A stretch of DNA of 64,000 nucleotides from Aeromicrobium sp. Leaf245 (GTDB taxonomy: Bacteria > Actinomycetota > Actinomycetes > Propionibacteriales > Nocardioidaceae): positions 1,550,001 through 1,614,000 of the forward strand of contig NZ_OW824151.1 in NCBI RefSeq assembly GCF_942548115.1, given 5' to 3'. Numbering within the stretch: position 1 is the stretch's first letter; the number at the start of each line of letters is the position of its first letter. This document shows positions 1-7,369 of the stretch, one piece after another. The notes beneath the pieces were generated by a model, which ran no database searches, was not told the DNA's origin, and worked only from the letters and a program-made list of their open reading frames with translations. A program made the translations under genes and the position numbers.

Positions 1-654
1 GAACCCGCCGAGCGTGAACATCGTCTCGAGGTGGGAGAGGTAGGCCTCGCGCACCTCGGCGAAGTCGTCGTCGGAGTAGTAGGACTCGTCGGGCAGGCCG
101 ATGCCGCTCTGCACCAGGTGCGTGACGTAGCGGTCGGGGTTGCCGCGGTCGGGAGCGATGTACATGCCCAGCACGCTCCCGACGCCGGACCGTTCGAGCC
201 GCCCGAGCACGTGGACGAAGGTCGGGACGTCGGCGATCCCGTCGACCAGGGCGAAGTCCTCCTGCAGCGGCTCGGTGCCGAGGGCGTCGATCCGGTCGGT
301 GTCCATGAAGCTGGCGTAGAGCTCGCCGATCTTGCGGGAGTCCCCATCGTGGTCGACGCCGTCCTGGCCGGCGCCGTCGAGAGCGTCGCGACAGCCCTCG
401 ACGATGCCCCGGACGGTCTTCTCGGCCTCGTCGACGAGGGTCACGAACGCTCCGGCGGTGGCGCGGTCCGGCTCGATCGCCGCGTCCCGGAGCCACGGAC
501 CGTTCACGTGCCGGAAGAGGTCGTCCTGAGGGCGGACGCCTGGGTCGAAGGCGGCGGTGTCGATGGCAGGCGCTGTGCCATGGGGAGAGGGGCCATGGGG
601 AGAGGGGCCGTCGGAGGAGGGGGTGGCTGCGGTCGTCGGGGTCTCGTGGCTCAC
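1..654 (-). CDS. M13 family metallopeptidase (neprilysin-like), N-terminal part
   Basis: Zinc endopeptidase of the M13 (PepO/neprilysin) family; only the first 218 residues are in the window and the reading frame runs off the left edge, so the HExxH zinc site is not visible. The match rests on the N-terminal signature FDPGVRPQDDLFRHVNGPWL and the following alpha-helical segment typical of the family. No signal peptide is seen, so it is probably cytoplasmic. A short direct repeat near the N-terminus (GPSPH twice) comes from a 15-bp tandem duplication at about 579-608. The GTG start at 654 is preceded by TAGCCT and six bases, a leaderless arrangement. Confidence 0.85.
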   Translation of the reverse strand, partial: MSHETPTTAATPSSDGPSPHGPSPHGTAPAIDTAAFDPGVRPQDDLFRHVNGPWLRDAAIEPDRATAGAFVTLVDEAEKTVRGIVEGCRDALDGAGQDGVDHDGDSRKIGELYASFMDTDRIDALGTEPLQEDFALVDGIADVPTFVHVLGRLERSGVGSVLGMYIAPDRGNPDRYVTHLVQSGIGLPDESYYSDDDFAEVREAYLSHLETMFTLGGF

Positions 655-659
655 CTGGT

Positions 660-666
660 TAGGCTA
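660..666. promoter_or_regulatory. Overlapping divergent -10 boxes
   Basis: The heptamer TTAGGCTA reads as TAGGCT (660-665) for the plus-strand gene, seven bases before GTG 673, and as TAGCCT (666-661) for the minus-strand gene, six bases before GTG 654. Both messages would be leaderless and the two polymerases would compete for the same bases. Confidence 0.6.
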
Positions 667-672
667 CCCATC

Positions 673-1506
673 GTGTCGACGTCGCGCCCCGCTCACCTGA
701 CCGTGCTCGACGTCCGGGAGGTCACGCCCCACCTGAAGCGGCTGGTGCTCGGTGACGGTGAGGTCGCCCGGGGCTTCGACGAGCTCGCCGGACGCTGGTC
801 CGGCTGGGCCGACTCCTACGTCAAGCTGGTGTTCCTGGCCGACGGCGTCGACTACCCCGATCCGCTCGACCTCGACGACGTCAGGGCGACGTTGCCGAAC
901 GAGGTGTGGCCGGTGCTGCGCACCTACACGGTGCGACGCCTGGACCTCGAGGCCCGCGAGCTCTGGATCGACGTCGTCGTGCACGGCGACGAGGGCGTGG
1001 CCGGGCCGTGGGCGGCGCAGGTGCGACCGGGGGCCACGATCCACGTGCGCGGACCCGGCGGTGCCTACTCGCCGCGCGAGGACGTCGACCACCACCTGCT
1101 CGTGGGTGACGAGTCGGCCCTGCCTGCCCTGGCCGTGACGCTGGAGCACCTGCCCGAGGGTGCGCGGGCCACGCTGTTCTGCGAGGTCGACGACGCCCGC
1201 GACGAGATCGACCTGCCCACGGCGGGGGAGGTCACGGTGCACTGGCTGCACCGCGGCGATGCCCCGGCCGGCAGCACCTCGCTCCTCGACGACGCGGTCC
1301 GCGCGTGGGACTGGCCCGAGGGCCGTGTCCAGGCCTTCGTCCACGGCGAGTCAGGTCTGCTCAAGACCGTGCGCCCCTACGTGCGCGAGCGGGTGGAGCG
1401 GGCCGACCTCTCGGTCTCCGCGTACTGGCGTCGGGGCGAGACCGAGGAGGGCTTCCGGCGCTGGAAGAGCAGCCAGGACGAGGCGATCATCCGGCCCGGC
1501 GGCTGA
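673..1506 (+). CDS. Siderophore-interacting protein (FAD-dependent ferric-siderophore reductase family)
   Basis: Predicted cytoplasmic flavin reductase that releases iron from ferric siderophores, ViuB/YqjH type. The 277-residue length is normal. Residues 83-88 (RTYTVR) are the FAD-binding RxYT signature; the middle part has the family's VRGPGG segment (pyrophosphate contact), and the C-terminus ends with the characteristic SAYWRRGETEEGFRRWK stretch. GTG 673 is chosen because it lies seven bases after a TAGGCT box and starts the conserved domain. No siderophore biosynthesis or uptake genes are adjacent, so the substrate is unknown. It is convergent with the next gene across a repeat-rich intergenic region. 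Confidence 0.88.
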   Translation: MSTSRPAHLTVLDVREVTPHLKRLVLGDGEVARGFDELAGRWSGWADSYVKLVFLADGVDYPDPLDLDDVRATLPNEVWPVLRTYTVRRLDLEARELWIDVVVHGDEGVAGPWAAQVRPGATIHVRGPGGAYSPREDVDHHLLVGDESALPALAVTLEHLPEGARATLFCEVDDARDEIDLPTAGEVTVHWLHRGDAPAGSTSLLDDAVRAWDWPEGRVQAFVHGESGLLKTVRPYVRERVERADLSVSAYWRRGETEEGFRRWKSSQDEAIIRPGG

Positions 1507-1562
1507 GGGGGCCGTCGCGGCCTGCTGGTGCGCTGCAGCTGGGGGCGCGCGACCTTGCCGGT

Positions 1563-1612
1563 GCGATGCTGCGGCTCGCGCTGGGTGTGGCCTCCGAAAG
1601 GGCCTTCGACCG
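1563..1612. repeat. Single diverged copy of the 54.6-55.3 kb repeat module
   Basis: The stretch ending TCCGAAAGGGCCTTCGACCG (1593-1612) and the preceding 30 bases match, with scattered changes, the reverse complement of 55141-55190 (TCCGAAAGGGCCTCGACCG there). It sits in the non-coding gap 1507-1802, which otherwise holds only the palindromic element listed next. Confidence 0.6.
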
Positions 1613-1662
1613 AGCGGCGGCGACGTCGCTGGCTCGGCTCTCGGGCTGCGGCCTGGGTGGGC

Positions 1663-1771
1663 GGTAGGTGGCGCGCGTATCTCGGAACTCGGAGGTAGGC
1701 GGCGCGCGGAAAGCGGGCTCGTATCCGCGTGCCACCTACCGCTCCTCCGCGGGAAGCGCGCGCCACCTACC
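1663..1771. repeat. Palindromic intergenic element, copy A
   Basis: Two direct half-sites, GGTAGGTGGCGCGCG (1663-1677) and GGTAGGCGGCGCGCG (1694-1708), are followed by two inverted ones, GTGCCACCTACC (1729-1740) and GCGCGCGCCACCTACC (1756-1771). The same architecture, including the internal word CGTATCCGCGT, occurs at 61474-61583, and a degraded form at 33291-33381. All three copies lie between convergent genes, which suggests a bidirectional terminator or a REP-like element. The function is inference. Confidence 0.8.
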
Positions 1772-1802
1772 TCCCGCCACCCTCGCGGCCCCCCAAGGCC
1801 AC

Positions 1803-3056
1803 TCAGCGCAGGTGCAGCACGGCGCGGTTGAGCCGGCGGGCCGCGGCCAGGAGCAGGCGCTCGAGCGGCTCGAGCGCCGTGCCGCGCCACGGCGCGAGGG
1901 CGTCCAGCCGGTAGTAGACGCCCCGCACCCGGTTGCCGAGCGTGGTGGGCACGCGGGCGGGCGCAGGGAGCCCGTGCCGGGCCCGCTCGGCCAGGAGGTG
2001 CTCGACCTGGGTCTGCCAGTCGTCGGCAGCGGGGTCGTGGAAGTAGTTGTCGTGCGCCCAGCCGCGGTCCACGCTCCGGAACCGACCGTGCGCGACGTCG
2101 GCGAGCGTGCCCAGCAGCCCGCTCCCCACGAACACGCTGTTGAGGTGAGCGTCGTCCACGCCCAGGTCGGTGAGCACGACGGCGGGGACGCCTGCGGCCA
2201 CGGCCTCGAGCGCCGCCGAGGAGCCGACCGTGACGAAGCCCGAGGCGCCGCGCAGGTGCTGGCTCATGGGGCCGTCGACCACGCGCAGTCCCTCAGGCGT
2301 GGCGCCGTCGGCGTGCAGGCGTGCGAGCAGTGCGGCGTAGTCGCCGGCTCCGCGGTGCGCCTCGACCTCGCCGGCCCGCGAGCGCACCTTCACGTGCACC
2401 TCGCGCCCCGGCCTCACGGCGGTGGCGAGCCCGCGCAGGACCCTCTCGCGCCCGGCGTCGTCGTGCGGCACGAGCGACTGAGGTGCGAAGACCACCGGCC
2501 CGTCGGGTGCGGGCGGCGCGGCCACGGCGCCACGACCGGCCCCGACCTCGACCGGACGGCAAGCGGCCACGCGCAGGAACGGCAGCGTCGCCAGCGCCAC
2601 CCGGTGCGGCACGTCGTGCCGGGCGGCGACCGCCACCAGGTCGCGTCGCTCGCGGCGCGAGTGCACGACGAAGACGTCGGCGCCGCGGCGCAGGTTCACG
2701 TCGTACCACTGCACCGGGACGCAGACGCCGGCCACGCCCGTGAGCACGACCGGCCGGCCAGGGGCGTCGTCGAGCAGACGCAGCACCGGTGGCACGGCGT
2801 GGGCGCGGACGGCGAGGACCAGCACGTCCGGGCGCCAGGCCGTGAGCAGCTCGCGCAGGGCGTCGGCGTCGGTCCAGGTGACCTGCTCGACGTCGAACCC
2901 CGAGCCGGCGACCGCGTCGGCGACCTGGCGTCGGCTCGGTGCGGCGTGGCCGTCGAGCACGGCGAGGCGCGACGTCCACGGCGTGGTCGCGGCGAGCGTC
3001 GCACCCCACTTCACGTAGGAGTCGGTGTCCGCCAGGACGAGGGCACGCACGCTCAT
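1803..3056 (-). CDS. DUF6716-type putative glycosyltransferase, paralogue 1
   Basis: A 417-residue cytoplasmic protein of the family I recall as DUF6716, without characterised function. It is paralogous to the genes at 4550-5875 and 8246-9589: all begin with a beta strand followed by D/F-D-S-x-x-K-W/Y, and all carry the late motif S-S/T-x-x-x-LEA-V-x-A-G/D with a following L-D/T-L/Y-GV and a Y-F segment (here VGSSAALEAVAAGVPAVV and DNYFHDP). The late motif resembles the nucleotide-sugar site of GT-B enzymes such as the capsule Kdo transferases. A CAGGCT box lies seven bases before ATG 3056. Being divergent from the CDP-ribitol gene, it probably belongs to the same polymer locus. Donor and acceptor are unknown. 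Confidence 0.72.
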   Translation of the reverse strand: MSVRALVLADTDSYVKWGATLAATTPWTSRLAVLDGHAAPSRRQVADAVAGSGFDVEQVTWTDADALRELLTAWRPDVLVLAVRAHAVPPVLRLLDDAPGRPVVLTGVAGVCVPVQWYDVNLRRGADVFVVHSRRERRDLVAVAARHDVPHRVALATLPFLRVAACRPVEVGAGRGAVAAPPAPDGPVVFAPQSLVPHDDAGRERVLRGLATAVRPGREVHVKVRSRAGEVEAHRGAGDYAALLARLHADGATPEGLRVVDGPMSQHLRGASGFVTVGSSAALEAVAAGVPAVVLTDLGVDDAHLNSVFVGSGLLGTLADVAHGRFRSVDRGWAHDNYFHDPAADDWQTQVEHLLAERARHGLPAPARVPTTLGNRVRGVYYRLDALAPWRGTALEPLERLLLAAARRLNRAVLHLR

Positions 3057-3123
3057 GGCGGCCAGCCTGGCGCAGCGGAGCGAGCGGCAGGAGGACGGTG
3101 GGCGACGCCGACATGAACGCAGG

Positions 3124-3129
3124 TACCCT
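3124..3129 (+). promoter_or_regulatory. -10 box TACCCT, leaderless start
   Basis: TACCCT is followed by seven bases and GTG 3137. This supports GTG 3137 over the in-frame ATG at 3113, which lies upstream of the box. Confidence 0.55.
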
Positions 3130-3136
3130 TCCTCGG

Positions 3137-4546
3137 GTGACCGAACTGCGCAACGTGGCCGTGATCCTCGCCGGTGGAACCGGGACCCGGGTGGGGCTCT
3201 CCATCCCCAAGCAGCTCATCAAGATCGCCGGGAAGACGATCCTCGAGCACACCGTCGCCGCCTTCCAGGCGTCGAGGAACATCGACGAGATCGTCATCCT
3301 CATGACGCCCGGCCACCTCGACCCGGTGCGCGCCATCGTCGACGCGGGCGGCTACGACAAGGTGACCCAGATCCTCGAGGGCGGCGAGACCCGCAACGAG
3401 ACCACCAGCCGCGCGCTGGCCGCGCTGGGCGACGACGAGTGCAACGTGCTGTTCCACGACGCGGTCCGCCCGCTCGTCTCCCAGACGATCATCGACGACT
3501 GCGTGGCAGCCCTGCAGGAGTACGAGGCGGTCGACACCGCCATCCCGTCGGCCGACACCGTGGTGCAGGTCGACGCGACCTCGGGCTGCATCGAGGACGT
3601 CCTCCCGCGCCACCTGCTGCGCCGCGGCCAGACGCCCCAGGCCTTCCGGTCCTCCGTCATCCGCCGCGCCTACGACCGTGCCTGGCAGGACCCCGACTTC
3701 ACGGCCACCGACGACTGCACCGTGGTGCTGCGCTACCTGCCGGAGGTGCCGATCACCGTCGTCGCCGGGCACGAGCGCAACATGAAGGTCACCGAGCCGA
3801 TCGACGTCTACATCGCCGACAAGCTGTTCCAGCTGGCCTCGGCCGACGCGCCCGACGAGCTCGACGAGAACCAGTACCGCGAGGCGCTGGCGGGGAAGGT
3901 CATGGTCGTCTTCGGCGGCTCCTACGGCATCGGTGGCGACATCGCCGCGCTGGCGCGTGCGCACGGCGCCACGGTGCACACGTTCTCCCGGTCCTCGACG
4001 AACACCCACGTCGACCGTCGTGAGGACGTCGCCGCGGCCGCGAAGAAGGTGCTGGCCGAGTCGGGCCGGATCGACCTCGTGGTCAACACCGCCGGCGTCC
4101 TGCCGATCGGCGACCTCGCCGAGACGTCGGAGGAGACCATCTGGGCCGCCACCGAGATCAACTACCTCGCCCCGATCTTCATCGCCCAGGAGTTCTACCC
4201 GCACCTGGCCAAGCACCACGGCTCGCTGCTGCTGTTCACGTCGTCGTCGTACACGCGCGGCCGCAAGGGCTACTCCCTGTACTCCTCGGCGAAGGCCGCC
4301 ACCGTGAACCTCACCCAGGCCCTCGCGGACGAGTGGGCCGGTGAGGTGCGGGTGAACTGCGTGAACCCCGAGCGCACCGGCACGCCCATGCGCACCAAGG
4401 CCTTCGGGGCCGAGCCCGAGGGCACCCTGCTGGAGTCCGAGGTCGTCGCCCTGCGGTCGCTCGACGTGCTCCTGTCGCCGCAGACCGGGCACATCATCGA
4501 CATCCGCCGCGAGGACGGTCCGGCCGCCATCGGCGGCGGCAGCTGA
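3137..4546 (+). CDS. Bifunctional ribitol-5-phosphate cytidylyltransferase / ribulose-5-phosphate reductase
   Basis: Makes CDP-ribitol, the activated building block of ribitol teichoic acids. Residues 1 to about 235 are an IspD/TarI-like cytidylyltransferase (ILAGGTGTR at 10-18, then PKQL). Residues from about 250 are a short-chain dehydrogenase with a glycine-rich FGGSYGIGG at about 258 and the catalytic pair Y382-x3-K386. The same order of domains is known from the fused Haemophilus capsule enzyme Bcs1/Acs1, where the SDR half reduces ribulose-5-phosphate to ribitol-5-phosphate and the other half adds CMP. The 469-residue length fits. It is flanked by DUF6716 paralogues on the opposite strand, and TagF-like transferases nearby could use its product. 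Confidence 0.85.
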   Translation: MTELRNVAVILAGGTGTRVGLSIPKQLIKIAGKTILEHTVAAFQASRNIDEIVILMTPGHLDPVRAIVDAGGYDKVTQILEGGETRNETTSRALAALGDDECNVLFHDAVRPLVSQTIIDDCVAALQEYEAVDTAIPSADTVVQVDATSGCIEDVLPRHLLRRGQTPQAFRSSVIRRAYDRAWQDPDFTATDDCTVVLRYLPEVPITVVAGHERNMKVTEPIDVYIADKLFQLASADAPDELDENQYREALAGKVMVVFGGSYGIGGDIAALARAHGATVHTFSRSSTNTHVDRREDVAAAAKKVLAESGRIDLVVNTAGVLPIGDLAETSEETIWAATEINYLAPIFIAQEFYPHLAKHHGSLLLFTSSSYTRGRKGYSLYSSAKAATVNLTQALADEWAGEVRVNCVNPERTGTPMRTKAFGAEPEGTLLESEVVALRSLDVLLSPQTGHIIDIRREDGPAAIGGGS

Positions 4547-4549
4547 CGC

Positions 4550-5875
4550 TCAGACCCGACCCAGGGCGCGCCGGTAGAGGTGCCGCACCGGCCGCATGAG
4601 GGCCGGGGGGAGCAGCTGGGTGCCGGCGTGCACCACGGTGCCCCGCACGACGCCGTACCGATGGCGACGCCGTGCCCACGGGCCCGGTGCCCGGGTGAGC
4701 GACCCGGCGGCACGTGCCGCCTCGAGCTCGACGGCCGCGCGGAAGTACGGTGACGAGCGGACCAGGCGCGAGGGCCGCTCGCCACTGGCCAGCAGCTTCT
4801 CGACCCGGTCCACGATCGTGCCGGCCGAGGACGAGGTGCGGCCACCGAAGTAGCTGTCGACCCAGGCCGCGGCGGGCGTGCCGAGGTCGTCGTCGTCGAT
4901 CTGGTCGAACGTGCGCAGCAGGTCGCTGTCGAGGAAGACGTGGTTGCCCAGCCGCTCGTGCACGCCCAGGTCGAGCACCAGGGCGACGCGACAACCCGCG
5001 TCGACCGCCTCGAGGCACGCGGTCGAGGAGACCGTGAGCAGCAGGTCGGTGCGGGGGAGCAGCTCGGGGATGGAGGTGTAGACGATCCGGAAGTTCGGCG
5101 GCAGGTCGACGTCGGCCAGCAGCTGCTCCGGGTGGTGGTGCATCCGGTGGAAGGTGTCCTCGCCGAGGCGGTGTCGCGGCTTGAGCAGGACCTCGCGGTC
5201 GGGGTGTCGACGGGCGTGCTCGACGAGCCGGCGGTACAGGTAGCTGCGGTCCCCGGCGCCGGACGGCACCGTGGGCTGGTCGGCGAACAGCACCGTCCGC
5301 ACCGGCGTGTCCCGCTGGGGCCGAGGCCGCGACGAGAGGAAGGGCAGGCCGCTCAGCACGAGGTTCTCGTCCGGGACGGCGAGCCGCTGGGCGGTGAAGC
5401 GGAACTGGTCGAGCTCGTGCCGAGCGTTCACCGCCACGACGTCCGCGCCGCAGCGGTCGAGGTAGCCGGCCGTGATCTTCTCGATGATGATCCCGACCCA
5501 GCCGGCGACGACGACCGGACCGGGCTGCAGAGGGCGCTCGGCCAACGCGATGGTGAGCCGCCGGACCAGCGGTCCCGCCAGCGCACAGACCACCACGTCC
5601 GCGGCGGCGGCCGCCTCGACGACGTCGTCCCAGTCGACCGTGCGCACCGCGCTGAAGCCGATGTCGCGGACCTGCTGGTCCGAGAGCGCGCTGCGACCTC
5701 GCGGCGCCAGCACCTCGACCTGCGCGCCGCGGCTCTCCAGCTCGCGGCAGATGCCCACGGACCACTTGAGCTGCGAGTCGAACCCGGCGATCGCCACCAC
5801 GCGCACCGGCGCCTCCGCACGGGCGGTCGTGGCGGCGGCCGGGCTCGTCCGGCGGGTCTGCTCCATGGCGTTCAC
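4550..5875 (-). CDS. DUF6716-type putative glycosyltransferase, paralogue 2
   Basis: A 441-residue paralogue of the genes at 1803-3056 and 8246-9589, the most diverged of the three. The start motif is AGFDSQLKW, the middle has LKPRHRLGED, and the C-terminal signature is TVSSTACLEAVDAGCRVALVLDLGV with DSYFGGR later. The residue order, with a basic KPRH segment and a later SS-x-x-x-LEA loop, suggests a GT-B transferase using an activated sugar. GTG 5875 is preferred over ATG 5866 because TACCGT lies six bases before it. It converges with the CDP-ribitol gene with only three bases between them and diverges from neuA, so it is embedded in the polymer locus. Function is inferred from context. Confidence 0.7.
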   Translation of the reverse strand: MNAMEQTRRTSPAAATTARAEAPVRVVAIAGFDSQLKWSVGICRELESRGAQVEVLAPRGRSALSDQQVRDIGFSAVRTVDWDDVVEAAAAADVVVCALAGPLVRRLTIALAERPLQPGPVVVAGWVGIIIEKITAGYLDRCGADVVAVNARHELDQFRFTAQRLAVPDENLVLSGLPFLSSRPRPQRDTPVRTVLFADQPTVPSGAGDRSYLYRRLVEHARRHPDREVLLKPRHRLGEDTFHRMHHHPEQLLADVDLPPNFRIVYTSIPELLPRTDLLLTVSSTACLEAVDAGCRVALVLDLGVHERLGNHVFLDSDLLRTFDQIDDDDLGTPAAAWVDSYFGGRTSSSAGTIVDRVEKLLASGERPSRLVRSSPYFRAAVELEAARAAGSLTRAPGPWARRRHRYGVVRGTVVHAGTQLLPPALMRPVRHLYRRALGRV

Positions 5876-5881
5876 GGCGCC

Positions 5882-5887
5882 ACGGTA
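5882..5887 (-). promoter_or_regulatory. -10 box TACCGT, leaderless start
   Basis: Read on the minus strand, TACCGT is followed by six bases and then GTG 5875, the chosen start of the second DUF6716 paralogue. Confidence 0.5.
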
Positions 5888-6039
5888 GCCACGATCCTCG
5901 CGCGATCCAGCCGTGGCGCGGGGTGGTTCACCCACTGTTGGTCCACGGTTCGACTCGTGGCCCACGGACCCCTCGAGGTGGTCGATCGACGTTCGTCGGC
6001 GGGTGCCGTGGCGTTCACCTGACGGACGGACGGCCTCCC

Positions 6040-6045
6040 TAGCGT
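6040..6045 (+). promoter_or_regulatory. -10 box TAGCGT, leaderless start of the neuA-neuB operon
   Basis: TAGCGT is followed by seven bases and ATG 6053. No Shine-Dalgarno sequence is needed for this start. Confidence 0.55.
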
Positions 6046-6052
6046 CACCGAC

Positions 6053-7369
6053 ATGACCGAGCTCCTCGAGCGCAACCTCGACCCGACGTCCGTCGGCGTC
6101 GGGACGCTCCCCACCCCGTCCTCGTCGCGTCCCGCCGTGCGCCGCGGCGGCGTGGTGGCCGTGATCCCCGCACGCGGTGGCTCCAAGGGCGTGCCGCGCA
6201 AGAACCTGCGGCCCCTCGGTGGCGAGCCGCTGGTCGTGCGTGCCGTCCGGTCGCTGCGTGCCGTGTCGTCGGTCGACCAGGTGGTCGTCTCCACCGACGA
6301 CCACGAGATCGCCTACGCCGCCCGCGCGGCCGGCGCGCTCGTGATCGACCGTCCGGCGCGGCTGGCCGGCGACGAGGCGTCCTCGGAGTCGGCCCTGCGC
6401 CACGCCCTCGCTGCTCTCGGCACCCGTGGCGCCGTCCCCGAGGTCACGGTCTTCGTCCAGGCGACCAGCCCCTTCATCGACCCCGACGACGTCGACCGCG
6501 CCGTGGCCTGCGTGACGACCGGTGGCTCGGACGTGGCCTTCAGCGTGGTCCGCACCGAGCAGCACGTGTGGCGGCTCGGGCCCGACGGCCCCGAGGGCGT
6601 GAACCACGACAAGCGTCGCCGCCAGCGTCGCCAGGACCGGGCCCCGGAGTTCACCGAGACGGGTGCCTTCTACGCCATGCGGACCCACGGGTTCCTCGAG
6701 CACGGGCACCGGTTCTTCGGCCGCCTCGAGATGGTGGAGGTCTCCCCGCGCGACGCGCTCGAGATCGACACCGAGCACGACCTGCGGCTGGCCGAGGAGC
6801 TGTTCACGAGGCGCGAGGCCGAGAACAGCGACCCGGCCTCGTGCCCGCTGCGTGCGCGCGCCGTCGTGACGGACTTCGACGGCGTGCACACCGACGACAG
6901 CCTCCGTCTGGACTCCCACGGTGTCGAGTCCGTGGTGGTCAGCCGTTCGGACGGCCTGGGCATCGGACGTCTGCGCGAGGCCGGGATCCCGGTGCTGGTG
7001 CTCTCCACCGAGACCAACCCGGTCGTCCGCGCCCGGGCCGAGAAGCTCGGTGTCGACGCGGTGACCGGGTGCACCGACAAGATCGCCGCCCTCACCGCCT
7101 GGGCGCGCGACCTGGACATCCCGCTCGCCGACGTCGCCTACCTCGGCAACGACGTCAACGACGTCGAGTGCCTGCGCGCCGTCGGCTGGCCGGTCGTGCC
7201 CGCCGGCGCCCACTCCGCCGCCCGCGTGGCGGCCCCCTACGTGCTCCGCCGCCGAGGTGGCGACGGAGCCGTCCGCGAGCTCGCCGACCGCGTGCTCGCC
7301 GACCCGCACGATCGCATCACGCAGGACCATCCGAACATCCACGGAGAAGAAGGGCCCGACCATGAGTGA
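6053..7369 (+). CDS. neuA: CMP-nonulosonic acid synthetase fused to a KdsC-like HAD phosphatase
   Basis: Residues 35 to about 260 form an acylneuraminate cytidylyltransferase, with the CTP-binding motif IPARGGSKGVPRKNL at 38-52. Residues from about 270 form a KdsC-type HAD phosphatase: nucleophile region D274-F-D276-G, the SRSDGLGI segment, motif II LSTETN and the acidic motif YLGNDVNDVECL. The combination would remove a 9-phosphate from a nonulosonic acid and activate the sugar with CTP. Vertebrate CMAS has the same domain order. The first 30 residues are a non-conserved extension. It overlaps neuB by 8 bp (7362-7369), so the two are co-translated. No NeuC-type epimerase is present in the locus, which argues against a plain Neu5Ac route. 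Confidence 0.87.
   Translation: MTELLERNLDPTSVGVGTLPTPSSSRPAVRRGGVVAVIPARGGSKGVPRKNLRPLGGEPLVVRAVRSLRAVSSVDQVVVSTDDHEIAYAARAAGALVIDRPARLAGDEASSESALRHALAALGTRGAVPEVTVFVQATSPFIDPDDVDRAVACVTTGGSDVAFSVVRTEQHVWRLGPDGPEGVNHDKRRRQRRQDRAPEFTETGAFYAMRTHGFLEHGHRFFGRLEMVEVSPRDALEIDTEHDLRLAEELFTRREAENSDPASCPLRARAVVTDFDGVHTDDSLRLDSHGVESVVVSRSDGLGIGRLREAGIPVLVLSTETNPVVRARAEKLGVDAVTGCTDKIAALTAWARDLDIPLADVAYLGNDVNDVECLRAVGWPVVPAGAHSAARVAAPYVLRRRGGDGAVRELADRVLADPHDRITQDHPNIHGEEGPDHE

Noticed and set aside
2939..3136. N-terminal extension of the CDP-ribitol enzyme
   Set aside because: The extra residues are arginine-rich and unlike the family, and the TACCCT box with GTG 3137 explains the start.
4550..7363. 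A continuous 937-codon frame on the minus strand across neuA and the second DUF6716 gene
   Set aside because: Only the part up to 5875 has family motifs. The rest is the antisense of neuA in a GC-rich gene, and a promoter-like TACCGT box sits just before 5875.
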